From assembly GCF_042738955.1 (NCBI RefSeq), contig NZ_JBHYHC010000029.1:19819-83818 (forward strand): a stretch of 64,000 nucleotides of DNA. Direction: 5' to 3'. This DNA is from Umezawaea sp042738955 (GTDB lineage Bacteria; Actinomycetota; Actinomycetes; Mycobacteriales; Pseudonocardiaceae). The position numbers were made by a program, and so were the translations under genes. The notes beneath the pieces are model-generated. The model did not search any database, was not told where the DNA came from, and was given only the letters and a program-made list of their open reading frames with translations. Below are positions 7,770 through 17,242 of the stretch, piece after piece. Within the stretch, counting starts at the first letter, position 1. Each line of letters begins with the position of its first letter.

Positions 7770-9425
7770 TCAGGCGGTCGCGGCGGCGGCCGCTCGACCC
7801 GCCGTGCGGCCCGAGAACACGCAGCCGCCGAGGAACGTTCCCTCCAGCGCGCGGTAGCCGTGCACGCCGCCACCGCCGAAGCCGGCGGCCTCGCCCGCGG
7901 CGTAGACGCCTTCCAACGGCCGGCCGTCGTCCTTGAGGACCCGGCTGGACAGGTCGGTGTGCAGGCCGCCCAACGACTTCCTGGTCAGCACGGAGAGGCG
8001 CACGGCGATCAGCGGCCCTGCCTTCGGGTCCAGGATGCGGTGCGGCTCCACGACCCGGATGAGCTTGTCGGTGAGGAAGTGCCGCGCCGCCGAGATGGCG
8101 TTGACCTGCATGTCCTTGCCGAGGCCCGAGGTGACCTGCCGGTCGCGCTCCACGACGATGCGTTCGAGGTCCGTCGCGTCGATCATGTCGCTGCCGGTCA
8201 GGGCGTTCATGCCCTTGGCGAGGTCGGCGATCGTGCGGCCGAAGATGAACTCCTTCGACCGCTTGGCGAACGCCTCCACGGGCGCGACCGCGCCGGGCAG
8301 CGCGCGCTTCAGCACGAGCTTCACGTCCTTGCCGGTCAGGTCGGGGTTCTGCTCCGACCCGGACAGCGCGAACTCCTTGCCGATGATCCGCTGGTTCAGC
8401 AGGAACCACGAGTGCTGGTGGCCGGACCGCACGATGTGGTCGAGCGCGCCGAGCGCGTCGAAGCCGGGGAACAGCGGGATCGGCAGGCGCTTGCCGGTCG
8501 CGTCCAGCCAGAGCGACGACGGGCCGGGCAGGATGCGGATGCCGTGCCTGCTCCAGATGGGGTCGTAGTTGGCGATGCCCTCGGGGTAGTGCCACATGCG
8601 GTCGCCGTTGATCAGCTCGCCGCCCGCCTTGCCGACGACGTCGAGCATCTTGCCGTCGACGTGGTCCGGGACGCCGGACAGCATGTGCTCCGGCGGGGTG
8701 CCCATGCGCGCGGGCCACGCCTTGCGCACGAGGTCGTGGTTGCCGCCGATGCCGCCGGACGTGACGACCACGGCCTGCGCGCGCAGCTCGAAGTCGCCCG
8801 TCACCTCGCGGGAGCTCTTGACGCCGCGGGCGACCGTGCTGGGCTCCAGCACCTCGCCGCGGACGCCGTCGACCTTGCCGCCGGTCGTGGTCAGCTCGGT
8901 CACGCGGTGCCGGAACTTGAGCGTCACCAGGCCCTTGGCCACGCCTTCGCGGACGCGGCGCTCGAACGGGGCCACGATGCCGGGGCCGGTGCCCCACGTG
9001 ACGTGGAAGCGCGGCACGGAGTTGCCGTGGCCGTCGGACAGGTAGCCGCCGCGTTCCGCCCACTGCACGAACGGGAACCAGCGCACGCCCATCGCGTGCA
9101 GCCAGGAGCGCTTCTCGCCCGCGGCGAAGTCGACGTACGCCTCCGCCCACTTGCGCGGCCAGTGGTCGCTCTCGCGGTCGAACCCGGCCGAGCCCAGCCA
9201 GTCCTGGAGCGCCAGTTCCGCGGAGTCCTTCACGCGCAGCCTGCGCTGTTCGGGGCTGTCGACCAGGAAGAGGCCGCCGAACGACCAGAAGGCCTGGCCG
9301 CCGAGCGACGCCTCCGGTTCCTGGTCGAGCAGGATGACCTTGCGACCTGCGTCCACGAGTTCCGCGGTGGCTGCCAGCCCCGCCAGACCCGCGCCGACCA
9401 CGATGACGTCCGCGTCCTGTGCCAT
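7770..9425 (-). CDS. FAD-binding dehydrogenase (fumarate reductase/ketosteroid dehydrogenase superfamily)
   Basis: 551-residue flavoprotein. The N-terminus carries the ADP-binding motif VVGAGLAGLAATAELVDAG and an acidic residue in KVILLDQEP; GGQAFWSFGG follows as in the flavoprotein family that includes fumarate reductase and 3-ketosteroid dehydrogenases. The C-terminal FAD motif is EGVYAAGEAAGFGGGGVHGYRALEGTFLGG. No signal peptide or membrane segment. It is a single gene, about 60 nt after the leader peptide region in the opposite reading sense of transcription order, and may be independent of the sulfur locus. Substrate unknown. Confidence 0.88.
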   Translation of the reverse strand: MAQDADVIVVGAGLAGLAATAELVDAGRKVILLDQEPEASLGGQAFWSFGGLFLVDSPEQRRLRVKDSAELALQDWLGSAGFDRESDHWPRKWAEAYVDFAAGEKRSWLHAMGVRWFPFVQWAERGGYLSDGHGNSVPRFHVTWGTGPGIVAPFERRVREGVAKGLVTLKFRHRVTELTTTGGKVDGVRGEVLEPSTVARGVKSSREVTGDFELRAQAVVVTSGGIGGNHDLVRKAWPARMGTPPEHMLSGVPDHVDGKMLDVVGKAGGELINGDRMWHYPEGIANYDPIWSRHGIRILPGPSSLWLDATGKRLPIPLFPGFDALGALDHIVRSGHQHSWFLLNQRIIGKEFALSGSEQNPDLTGKDVKLVLKRALPGAVAPVEAFAKRSKEFIFGRTIADLAKGMNALTGSDMIDATDLERIVVERDRQVTSGLGKDMQVNAISAARHFLTDKLIRVVEPHRILDPKAGPLIAVRLSVLTRKSLGGLHTDLSSRVLKDDGRPLEGVYAAGEAAGFGGGGVHGYRALEGTFLGGCVFSGRTAGRAAAAATA

Positions 9426-10017
9426 GGGGCGCAGTCTAGGAGTCCAGGGGTCGGCCGCGCAGCAGGCGGGCCACGGGACACGAAAGTTCTTCGCGTTATC
9501 CGGGGAGGTGGGAGACCGTCGGCCGGGTGCGGAAGGGGGGATTTCCGGTCCGGCCGACGGCGGTCGGCGGGTAGGGGCGCGCTACGGGCGTCTCGGGGAG
9601 GGTCCGCTCCGGCCGAGGGGTGCGTCCGGGCGAACCGACGCCGTGCGCCGCGCCCTGGTGCCGACCACTGGTAGAACGGGTGGTACCACGCGGATGTTCC
9701 CCTGGTGTCCGGCATCACTCCCCGCCGAACCCCTGAAATGCGGGCATCGGCCGCCGGATGAATTCGTTACCGGCGAAACCGAAGGACGTCGTATTCACCG
9801 TTGACAGGGGTTGACATTCCATTCCATCAGCCCTTGACTGGAGTTCCGGTGCTTCAACCGTTATCGGAAAAACGGTCGCTAGCCTGGAAAAGCCTTTCGT
9901 ACAAGGGTTCTTTCGGTCCAATGTGGACCTGTTCAATAGGCTGATCGTCCTATTGCCCGTTCGTGCGTAGAAGAGGTGTGCTTCCACCATTCTTCCCCCA
10001 CGAAGGGTTTTCGCGTC
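9426..10017. other. intergenic region with protease promoter
   Basis: About 590 bp without a convincing gene. It is less GC-rich than its surroundings from 9760 on and holds three TTGAC-type hexamers (9801, 9811, 9834) and two adjacent inverted repeats listed separately. It is the likely control region of the S8 protease. Confidence 0.5.
9915..9955 (+). promoter_or_regulatory. paired inverted repeats upstream of the S8 protease
   Basis: GGTCC-AATGT-GGACC (9915-9929) is followed 4 nt later by CAATAGG-8 nt-CCTATTG (9934-9955), both perfect. They lie 63 to 103 nt before the protease start. They could be operators or transcript hairpins; no regulator gene lies next to them. Confidence 0.4.
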
Positions 10018-13000
10018 GTGATCAAGTCAGGACTTCGGTGGAGACACCGCACCAGCGCGGCCCTCCTGGCCGCCGTGCTGGGTTCGACTGGGTTCGGCTT
10101 CGCCGCCACCCCCGCAACCGCCCAGCCGCTGCCGCCCGCGCAGGCCGACAAGCAGCTGGACAAGCAGGACCGCGCCCTCCTCGCCGAGGCGGAGCAGGCG
10201 GGCAAGGCCGACGTCACGCTCCTGGTCGCCGCCGAGGCGGGCAAGGTCGACGCCGCCACCAGCGAGCTGAAGGCGCTCGGCGCCACCGTCGAGACGACCG
10301 ACCGCGCGGTCGACTACCTCAAGGTGACGCTGCCCCGCGAGCAGGCCGAGAAGGCCGCCAAGCTCAAGTCGGTCGACGCCGTGGACGTCGACGGCCTCGT
10401 CGCGGTCGACAACCCGCGACCCGAGGGCGCCGCCACCCCGCTGCCGCAGAAGGCCCCTGGCGCGAAGACCCCCAGGGACAACCCGTACATGCCGATCGCC
10501 GACACCGGCGCGGCGTCGTTCACCCAGTCGCACCCGAAGTGGGACGGCCGCGGCACGACGATCGCGATCCTGGACTCCGGCGTCGACCTGGACACCCCGG
10601 CGCTCGCGACCACCACGACCGGTGAGCGCAAGATCGTCGACTGGTACAACGCCAACGCGCCGACCGAGAACGACGGCACGTGGGTCGCGATGGGCAAGGA
10701 GCGCTACACCGGCGCCTTCACGTCCGGCGGCGTGAACTACACCGCCCCGGCTACCGGCGGCCCGTACGCGCTCGGCCTGTTCAAGGAGACCGCGAAGGAC
10801 CTCGGCGCCTCGACCAGCGAGGTCGGCGGTGACATCAACCGCGACGGCGACAAGCTCGACACGTTCGCCGTGCTCCAGGACGTGCTGACGAAGGAGGTCC
10901 GGGTCGACCTCGACCAGGACGGCGACTTCACCGACCAGACGCCGATGATCGACTACAAGTACAAGAAGGACGTCGGCTTCTTCGGCACGGACAACGCGGC
11001 CACCCCGATCGTCGAGCGGGTCGCGTTCGTCGTCCAGACCGACAAGTCGGTCTACGACAACGGCGGCACCGCCTTCGTCAACCTCGGCATCGCGGGCGCG
11101 GCGCACGGCACCCACGTCGCGGGCATCACCGCGGCGAACGCCATGTTCGGCGGCAAGATGAGCGGCGCGGCGCCCGGCGCCAAGCTGATGGCCGTCAAGG
11201 TCTGCCTCACCTCGTCGTCCTGCACCAACAGCGGCCTGCTCGAGGGCGTCCTGTACGCCGCGCGCAACGGCGCGGACGTCATGAACATCTCGATCGGCGG
11301 CCTCCCGGCGCTCAACGACGGCAACAACGCCCGCGCGGAGCTCTACAACCGCACGATCGCCGAGTACAACGTGCAGATCTTCATCTCCGCGGGCAACAGC
11401 GGCGCGGGCGCGAACACCGTCGGCGACCCCTCGGTCGCCACGGACGCGGTGAGCGTCGGCTCGTACATCACCAAGGAGACCTGGCTCTCCAACTACGGCT
11501 CGGTCACCAAGCAGGGCGACAACCTGCACGGCTTCTCCTCGCGCGGCCCGCGTGAGGACGGCGGTTTCAAGCCGGACATCATCGCGCCCGGCTCGGCGAT
11601 CTCCACCGTGCCCCGCTGGCAGGTCCCCGGCCCCGTCGCGGGCACCTACGAGCTGCCGCCCGGCTTCGCCATGTTCAACGGGACGTCGATGGCGTCCCCG
11701 CAGGCCACCGGTGCCGCCGCGCTGCTCGTCAGCGCGTACAAGGCGACCCACGGCGGCGAGCGGCCCAACGCCGCGAAGCTGCGCAACGCCATCAAGTCCG
11801 GCGCGGACTTCCAGAAGGAGTTCGGCGCCTACGAGCAGGGCGCGGGCCTCTTCGACGTGAAGTCGGCCTACAGCATCCTCAACCGCACCGGCGCGCAGGA
11901 CGTCGTCACGTCCTCCGTCGAGGTGCACACCGCGCTGTCCGGGGCCCTCAAGCCCGCGAACACCGGCGTCGGCATCCACGACCGCGAGGGCGTGACGCTC
12001 GGCAAGGAGTACACCCGGACCTACACCTTCACCCGCACCACGGGGTCGGCGAAGCCGGTCAAGTACAAGGTCGACTGGGAGGGCGACGACAGGTCGTTCG
12101 ACTCGGCGAGCAGCGTCACGCTGCCGCTGAACACCCCGGTGAAGTTCGACGTCAAGGTCAAGCCGAAGAAGGCGGGCGTGCAGTCGGCCGTCCTCACGCT
12201 GGACAACCCGTCCACGCCGGGCGTCGACCTGTTCACGCTGAACACCGTGTTCGCGCCGAACGACTTCACCGCGGCCAACAAGTACGCGGTCACGCAGTCC
12301 GGTGAGATCTCGCGCAACCAGGTCACCAGCGTGTTCGTGCGGGTCCCGCAGGGCGCCAGCGCCCTCAAGGTCGACATGGTCGCGGGCGGCGACGCGGGCA
12401 AGGGCCAGGTGCGCTTCCTGCGCGTCGACCCGACCGGCATCCCGCTGGACAACACGGCGTCCACGGCCTGCTACAACCCCGACGCGGGCGCGGGCTGCAC
12501 GCCGGGCACGCCCACCAGCCGCACGGTCAGCAACCCGATCCCCGGCGTCTGGGAGATCGTGGTCGAGGCCCGTCGCACGTCCGACGTCGACAAGGCCCCG
12601 TACCAGATCACCGCGTCCGTGCTGGGCACCACCGTCAGCCCGAACCCGGACACCATCGCGTCCGCCCCGCTCGGCCAGCCGGTCGCGCGGACCTACCAGG
12701 TGACCAACTCGCTGTCCGCGTTCAAGGGCGGGCTCGTGGGCGGTCAGCTGACCAGCGCCAAGATCGCCAGGCCCAGCATCGCCAACGCGGCCGTGCAGAC
12801 CTACGACATCCAGGTGCCCGCGGGCGCCAGCGCGGTCAGCGCGACCATCGGCAGGACGAGCGACCTCACGGCCGACCTCGACCTGACGCTGTACAACTGC
12901 ACCACGGGCACGTGCGTGGTGTCGAAGACGTCGGCGGACGGCGACTCCGAGGAGTCGGTCATCACGCCGAACCCGGCCGCCGGTCTGTGGCGGGTCGAGG

Positions 13001-13257
13001 TGGACGGCTACTCGGTGCCCGCGGGCACGACCGAGTACGACTACATCGACTTCTACGCCTCGTCGGCGCTCGGCCTGGTGTCGGTCTCCGACCCGCAGGT
13101 CGACCGCCCGGCTGGCTCCACGTGGACGGTCAACGGCACGGTGACCGCCGCCAGCCAGCCCGGTGCGGGCCGGGTCCTGCGCGGCGAGCTGCTCGTGCAG
13201 ACCGCCGAGGGCGCGACCGTCGGCCGCGGCACCGTCGTGGTGCAGTCGGTCGTCTAG
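10018..13257 (+). CDS. secreted S8 family serine peptidase with C-terminal beta domains
   Basis: 1079-residue exported subtilisin-like protease. The signal peptide (HRTSAALLAAVLGSTGFGF, cleavage near ATAQ) is followed by an I9-like propeptide (ADVTLLVAAEAGK..., LGATVETTD) and the peptidase domain. The catalytic triad is visible: Asp186 in AILDSGVD, His363 in HGTHVAG and Ser557 in GTSMASPQATG; oxyanion Asn in ISAGNSG. The 177-residue Asp-His distance is long and holds DINRDGD and DLDQDGD, calcium-loop-like motifs. After the catalytic domain come two beta-rich modules ending in GVWEIVVEAR and GLWRVEVDGY, as in pre-peptidase C-terminal domains. GTG 10018 is preferred over an upstream frame start at 9976 because the signal peptide begins here and GAAGGG lies 10 nt upstream. 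Confidence 0.93.
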   Translation: MIKSGLRWRHRTSAALLAAVLGSTGFGFAATPATAQPLPPAQADKQLDKQDRALLAEAEQAGKADVTLLVAAEAGKVDAATSELKALGATVETTDRAVDYLKVTLPREQAEKAAKLKSVDAVDVDGLVAVDNPRPEGAATPLPQKAPGAKTPRDNPYMPIADTGAASFTQSHPKWDGRGTTIAILDSGVDLDTPALATTTTGERKIVDWYNANAPTENDGTWVAMGKERYTGAFTSGGVNYTAPATGGPYALGLFKETAKDLGASTSEVGGDINRDGDKLDTFAVLQDVLTKEVRVDLDQDGDFTDQTPMIDYKYKKDVGFFGTDNAATPIVERVAFVVQTDKSVYDNGGTAFVNLGIAGAAHGTHVAGITAANAMFGGKMSGAAPGAKLMAVKVCLTSSSCTNSGLLEGVLYAARNGADVMNISIGGLPALNDGNNARAELYNRTIAEYNVQIFISAGNSGAGANTVGDPSVATDAVSVGSYITKETWLSNYGSVTKQGDNLHGFSSRGPREDGGFKPDIIAPGSAISTVPRWQVPGPVAGTYELPPGFAMFNGTSMASPQATGAAALLVSAYKATHGGERPNAAKLRNAIKSGADFQKEFGAYEQGAGLFDVKSAYSILNRTGAQDVVTSSVEVHTALSGALKPANTGVGIHDREGVTLGKEYTRTYTFTRTTGSAKPVKYKVDWEGDDRSFDSASSVTLPLNTPVKFDVKVKPKKAGVQSAVLTLDNPSTPGVDLFTLNTVFAPNDFTAANKYAVTQSGEISRNQVTSVFVRVPQGASALKVDMVAGGDAGKGQVRFLRVDPTGIPLDNTASTACYNPDAGAGCTPGTPTSRTVSNPIPGVWEIVVEARRTSDVDKAPYQITASVLGTTVSPNPDTIASAPLGQPVARTYQVTNSLSAFKGGLVGGQLTSAKIARPSIANAAVQTYDIQVPAGASAVSATIGRTSDLTADLDLTLYNCTTGTCVVSKTSADGDSEESVITPNPAAGLWRVEVDGYSVPAGTTEYDYIDFYASSALGLVSVSDPQVDRPAGSTWTVNGTVTAASQPGAGRVLRGELLVQTAEGATVGRGTVVVQSVV

Positions 13258-13271
13258 CTCCTGCTCGACGA

Positions 13272-13310
13272 ACGGCCCCGCACTCCTCCACTGGAGGGGT
13301 GCGGGGCCGT
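13272..13310. terminator. terminator after S8 protease
   Basis: Perfect 12-bp arms (ACGGCCCCGCAC and complement) around a 15-nt loop that can itself pair (CTCC/GGAG), 14 nt after the stop, followed by TTCCGCGTTATT. Confidence 0.8.
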
Positions 13311-13327
13311 TCCGCGTTATTCAGCGA

Positions 13328-13354
13328 CGGCCCCGTGCTTCGCGCACGGGGCCG
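13328..13354. terminator. second hairpin between convergent genes
   Basis: CGGCCCCGTGC and its complement around TTCGC, 10 nt beyond the stop of the minus-strand lipoprotein gene. Likely terminator for that gene. Confidence 0.7.
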
Positions 13355-13363
13355 CCGCGCCCG

Positions 13364-13837
13364 CTAGGGAGTCGGATCGGGGAAGCCGATGGGCTCTTCG
13401 ACGTCGGCGCGGGACACGCCCTCGAGCGTGGCCGCCCGCGCCGCCAGGTCGACCGGCACGCTGGCGCGGATGTAGCCCACGGTCGCGTCGGTGGACTCCA
13501 CCGTCGCTCCGAGGTCCCGGAGGGCCTGTGCGGTGGCCTCCGTCTCGCCCTGGACCGCGGAGATGGTCAGCACGACCGCGTCCTGCCTGGCCTGCTTGGC
13601 CATGTCGATCAGCTCCTTGGCCCTCGGGGCCAGCGTCGGCGTCTCCGGGCTCGACGGTAGGCCCGTCGAAGGCGGCACCGAGAGCACCTGGGCGTCCGAC
13701 GGGGTCGTCACCGTCGTCACCGCCGTCGGCGCGCTCGTGCTCACCGACAGCGGGGCGGCCGCCCGCCCACACCCGCCCGCCACCGCCATCCCCAAGATCA
13801 ACACCACCGCGCTCGGCACCCGCTGTCTTCCCGTCAC
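13364..13837 (-). CDS. lipoprotein resembling a stand-alone subtilisin propeptide (I9-like)
   Basis: About 157 residues. The N-terminus is a lipoprotein signal (VVLILGMAVAGGC), then a Ser/Thr/Pro-rich linker, then a C-terminal domain of about 80 residues. That domain aligns by eye, without gaps in its core, with the propeptide of the S8 protease encoded convergently next to it: LGATVESTDATVGYI here against LGATVETTDRAVDYL there, followed by a shared VP/LP, AA and VD pattern. Such free propeptide-like proteins can inhibit or help fold the cognate protease. GTG 13837 is chosen; GTG at 13819 is possible. The start region faces the GH89 gene, 78 nt away. Confidence 0.7.
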   Translation of the reverse strand: MTGRQRVPSAVVLILGMAVAGGCGRAAAPLSVSTSAPTAVTTVTTPSDAQVLSVPPSTGLPSSPETPTLAPRAKELIDMAKQARQDAVVLTISAVQGETEATAQALRDLGATVESTDATVGYIRASVPVDLAARAATLEGVSRADVEEPIGFPDPTP

Positions 13838-13915
13838 CTGCGTAGACGGGGTGAGGCGGCCGGGAGGTTGCACCGACCGTAAGATCCGGAACAACCCGCC
13901 GAAGTGGAGCAACCC

Positions 13916-16147
13916 GTGCAGCGCAGAGCACTCGCCGGTGCTGTCGTCGTCGTCCTGCTGGCCGCGCTGGTCGTCACGGACGTGCGGACGACGGCCAAGT
14001 CCTTCGTCGACGTGTCGTCGGCGAGAGCGGCGATCACCCGCCTGCTCGGCGGCGACACCGTGCGCGCGGCGCAGTTCGAGCTGGCCACGACCCCGGCGAG
14101 CCCCGGCATGGCGGACTCGTTCCAGATCGGCGGCACGGAGGGCGACGTCCTGCTGTCCGGCACCAGCGAGGTCGCGATCATCTCCGGCTTCAACTGGTGG
14201 CTCAAGTACGTGGCGGGCGGCCACCTGTCGACCAACGGCGACCGCCTCGGCCTGCCGGAGAAGCTGCCCGCCCCGGAGAAGCCGATCAGCAGGCGCACCA
14301 CGCTGACGGACCGCTACGCCTACAACTTCACCGTCTACGGCTACACGATGCCGTACTGGACGTGGACCGACTGGGAACGCGAGATCGACTACCTCGCGGC
14401 CAGCGGCGTGAACCGCGCGCTCGTCCTCGTCGGCCAGGAGGCCGTCTGGTACGACACGTTCCAGTCGTTCGGGATGTCCGAGTCCGAGGTGCGCGACTGG
14501 ATCGCGCAGCCCTCGTTCCAGCCGTGGCAGTGGTACGGCGAGATCTCCGGCCACGAGCCCCCCGGCGGCGCGCACACCGGCCCGGTCAGCGCGGACCTGA
14601 TCGCCCGCCGCGCCGCGCTCGGCAAGCGCGTGGCCGACCGGATGCGCGAACTCGGCATCACGCCGGTGTTCCCGGCGTTCGTGGGCCACGTGCCGGACCA
14701 GGTGTTCGCCGACCGCAACCCCGGCGCGAACGTGATCCCGCAGGACGACTACGCCGGGCACCCCAGGCCGTTCTGGCTCGCGCCGACGGACCCGCTGTAC
14801 GCCAAGGTGGCGGCGAAGTTCTACGAGGTGCAGAGCAAGCGCTTCGGCGACACCACGCACTACTCCAACGACCTGATCCACGAGGGCGGCGTGCTCGGCG
14901 GCGTCGACATCGGCGACGCGGGCAAGGCCGTGCAGGACGCGCTGACCAAGGCGCACCCGGACTCGACGTGGGTGCTCCAGGCGTGGCAGGACAACCCGTA
15001 CGAGGACCTGATCAAGTCCATCGACCGCAAGCGCGTGCTGGTGCTCGACCTGGACGCCGACGACGGGCCCGCGTGGAAGCGCAAGGACGCGTTCTGGGGC
15101 GCGCCGTGGGCGTGGGGCACGATCCAGAACTTCGGCGGCAGGCTCGGCACGTTCGGCAACCTGGCCGAACCGGGGCAGACCCTGCCGGAGGTCCGGGCGA
15201 TGTCGAAGGCCGACCGCGGCGACCTGGTGGGCACGGCGATGGTGCTGGAGGGCACGCACCAGAACCCCGTGGTGCAGGACCTGTTCGGCGAGATGGTGTG
15301 GCGCGACAAGGCCGTCGACCTCGACCAGTGGATCCAGGCGTACGCGAAACGCCGCTACGGCGCGGGCGACGACCCGCACGTGCGCGAGGCGTGGGAGATC
15401 CTGCTCAACACCGCGTACTCGTTCCGCGCGACCAACCACGAGAGCGGCGAGGGCCCGTACGAGAGCCCCTTCACCGCGCTGCCCGCGCTGAAGGTGACGT
15501 CGTCGTCCTACTTCGGCCCGACCGAGCCCCGGTACTCCGCGCAGGAGTTCGAACCCGTGCTCGGCGAACTCCTCCAGGCCGACCCGGCCGTGCGCGAGGA
15601 GGAGACGTACAAGTACGACCTCGTCGACGTGACGCGGCAGGTGGTCGCGAACCGCGCCCGCGGCACGCTGGACGAGATCGCCAAGGCGTACGCGGCCAAG
15701 GACGTGGCGGCGCTGGACGTGCTCACCGACCGGTTCCTCGGGTACATGAAGAGCACGGACGAGCTGCTGGGGACGCAGAAGGACTGGCTGCTCGGCACGT
15801 GGCTGGAGGACGCGAAGGCGTGGGGCGCGAACCCCGCCGAGAAGGCCTCGCTGGAACGCGACGCCCGCGCGATCATCAGCATCTGGTCGGAGAAGGCCTG
15901 CGGCGTGCTGCGCGACTACGCGAACCGCGAGTGGAACGGCATGGTGTCGAGCTACTACCAGCCCCGCTGGGAGCGCTTCTTCGCCGAACTGGCGGGCACC
16001 GTCGACAGCGGCACGCCGCCGAACATCGACTGGTGCGCCACCGGGGCCGACTGGACCTCGCAGACCGCGGCGTTCCCGACGAAGCCCAGCGGCGACACCT
16101 ACGCGGTCGCGAAGCGCATCGCCGACGAGCTGGGGCTGAAGAACTAG
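13916..16147 (+). CDS. alpha-N-acetylglucosaminidase, GH89 family
   Basis: 743-residue secreted or membrane-anchored glycosidase related to human NAGLU, which removes terminal alpha-linked GlcNAc. The N-terminal segment ALAGAVVVVLLAALVV is a signal or anchor. Family marks: SGFNWWLKYV near residue 85, TWTDWEREIDYLAASGVN, and the two likely catalytic glutamates Glu323 (NDLIHEGG) and Glu445 (MVLEGTHQNP), which fall close to the human positions 316 and 446. Length matches the three-domain NAGLU core. GTG 13916 is preferred to GTG 13904 because TGGAG lies 6 nt upstream. Together with the chitinase at 44178 it points to use of GlcNAc-containing polymers; the natural substrate is unknown. Confidence 0.92.
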   Translation: MQRRALAGAVVVVLLAALVVTDVRTTAKSFVDVSSARAAITRLLGGDTVRAAQFELATTPASPGMADSFQIGGTEGDVLLSGTSEVAIISGFNWWLKYVAGGHLSTNGDRLGLPEKLPAPEKPISRRTTLTDRYAYNFTVYGYTMPYWTWTDWEREIDYLAASGVNRALVLVGQEAVWYDTFQSFGMSESEVRDWIAQPSFQPWQWYGEISGHEPPGGAHTGPVSADLIARRAALGKRVADRMRELGITPVFPAFVGHVPDQVFADRNPGANVIPQDDYAGHPRPFWLAPTDPLYAKVAAKFYEVQSKRFGDTTHYSNDLIHEGGVLGGVDIGDAGKAVQDALTKAHPDSTWVLQAWQDNPYEDLIKSIDRKRVLVLDLDADDGPAWKRKDAFWGAPWAWGTIQNFGGRLGTFGNLAEPGQTLPEVRAMSKADRGDLVGTAMVLEGTHQNPVVQDLFGEMVWRDKAVDLDQWIQAYAKRRYGAGDDPHVREAWEILLNTAYSFRATNHESGEGPYESPFTALPALKVTSSSYFGPTEPRYSAQEFEPVLGELLQADPAVREEETYKYDLVDVTRQVVANRARGTLDEIAKAYAAKDVAALDVLTDRFLGYMKSTDELLGTQKDWLLGTWLEDAKAWGANPAEKASLERDARAIISIWSEKACGVLRDYANREWNGMVSSYYQPRWERFFAELAGTVDSGTPPNIDWCATGADWTSQTAAFPTKPSGDTYAVAKRIADELGLKN

Positions 16148-16223
16148 GGGTGGGCCAGCCCCCGTGCCGATCGGCGGGCTGGCCGGATCGTCCGGGGGAC
16201 GGGGAATTCCTACCGTTCTCCCC

Positions 16224-17123
16224 ATGGTCAACCACACAACGTCCTTGCGCCGCAAGGTGATCGCCCTGTCCGCCGCCGCGGCCCTCGTGCTCACGGCGTG
16301 CGCGGCTCCGAGCGCCGCGAGCAGCCCGTCCCCGGCGCCGTCCACTGCCGCACCCGCTGATGTCCGGACGCGCAAGGTGGTGAACGCCGAGCACGAACTC
16401 GTCTTCCACGTCGTGGACGGCAAGCTGCCCGCGCTGGTCCTGGACGCGGGCGGCGGCCTGAACTCGTCGTACTGGAAGGACCTCGCGCCCCGGTTGGCGA
16501 AGGCCACCGGGTCGAAGGTCATCACCTACGACCGGGCGGGCGAGGGGGAGAGCGCCGAGGTGTCGGGGCCGTGGCGGGTGGAGAACGCCGTGTCGGACCT
16601 GGAGGCCGGGCTCAAGGAGCTGGGGGTGACGAAGGACGTGGTGCTCGTGTCGCACTCGATCGCGGGCGAGGTCGCCACGACGTTCGTGACCAAGAACCCC
16701 AGCTGGGTGTCCGGGGCCGTCCTCGTCGACGCGAACGTGCCGGACTTCTTCACCGACGAGATGCTGACGGCGTTCGCGCCGGTCATCGACCAGCAGAAGG
16801 CCGCCCTGATGGCGCAGCCGTCGACCAAGAACAACCGCCAGCTGCTCGCCGTGATGGTCGACTACGCCGCCGTCCACCGCGCCTTCCACCGGGTGACCTG
16901 GCCGAACGACGTGCCGGTGACCGTGATCGTCTCCGCTGGTACCCCGTTCGAGGACAGCCCCGAGGGGGCTCGGCTGTGGCGTGACGGCCAGGAGCACTTC
17001 GCCAAGGCCGGGCCGAACCGGAAGCACGTGGTCGCCGAGGGCACCACGCACGAGGGGATCGCGACCGAGCACCCGGAGGTCATCGCCGCGGCGGTCGACG
17101 ACGTGCTGAAGACCATCCGCTAG
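16224..17123 (+). CDS. alpha/beta hydrolase lipoprotein
   Basis: 299-residue exported hydrolase. Signal LRRKVIALSAAAALVLTAC gives a lipidated Cys near residue 27 and is followed by a Ser/Pro/Ala linker. The fold is shown by VLDAGGGLNSSYW (oxyanion region), ITYDRAGEGES and the nucleophile elbow VLVSHSIAGEVA, in which the usual GxSxG is SHSIA; the acid and histidine are probably in the VSAGTPFED and EGTTHEG regions. ATG 16224 starts the signal peptide. The gene is 76 nt after GH89 and could be co-transcribed. Substrate unknown, ester or amide hydrolysis on the cell surface is likely. Confidence 0.85.
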   Translation: MVNHTTSLRRKVIALSAAAALVLTACAAPSAASSPSPAPSTAAPADVRTRKVVNAEHELVFHVVDGKLPALVLDAGGGLNSSYWKDLAPRLAKATGSKVITYDRAGEGESAEVSGPWRVENAVSDLEAGLKELGVTKDVVLVSHSIAGEVATTFVTKNPSWVSGAVLVDANVPDFFTDEMLTAFAPVIDQQKAALMAQPSTKNNRQLLAVMVDYAAVHRAFHRVTWPNDVPVTVIVSAGTPFEDSPEGARLWRDGQEHFAKAGPNRKHVVAEGTTHEGIATEHPEVIAAAVDDVLKTIR

Positions 17124-17242
17124 GCGGTCTCGAAAAAATCTTGGAAGAAATTCCGCGAGGGTTGTCGGATCGGGGCGGGGCCGTTCGTAGCAGTGGTGAA
17201 AGGCCCGCAGGGAGCGGCGCCGAGAGCGGAGGAACCCCGATC

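Noticed and set aside
13364..16525. 1053-residue minus-strand frame opposite the GH89 gene
   Set aside because: Only its last 157 residues (the lipoprotein) look real; the rest is the antisense of GH89, is low-complexity Arg/Val/His-rich and has no domain.
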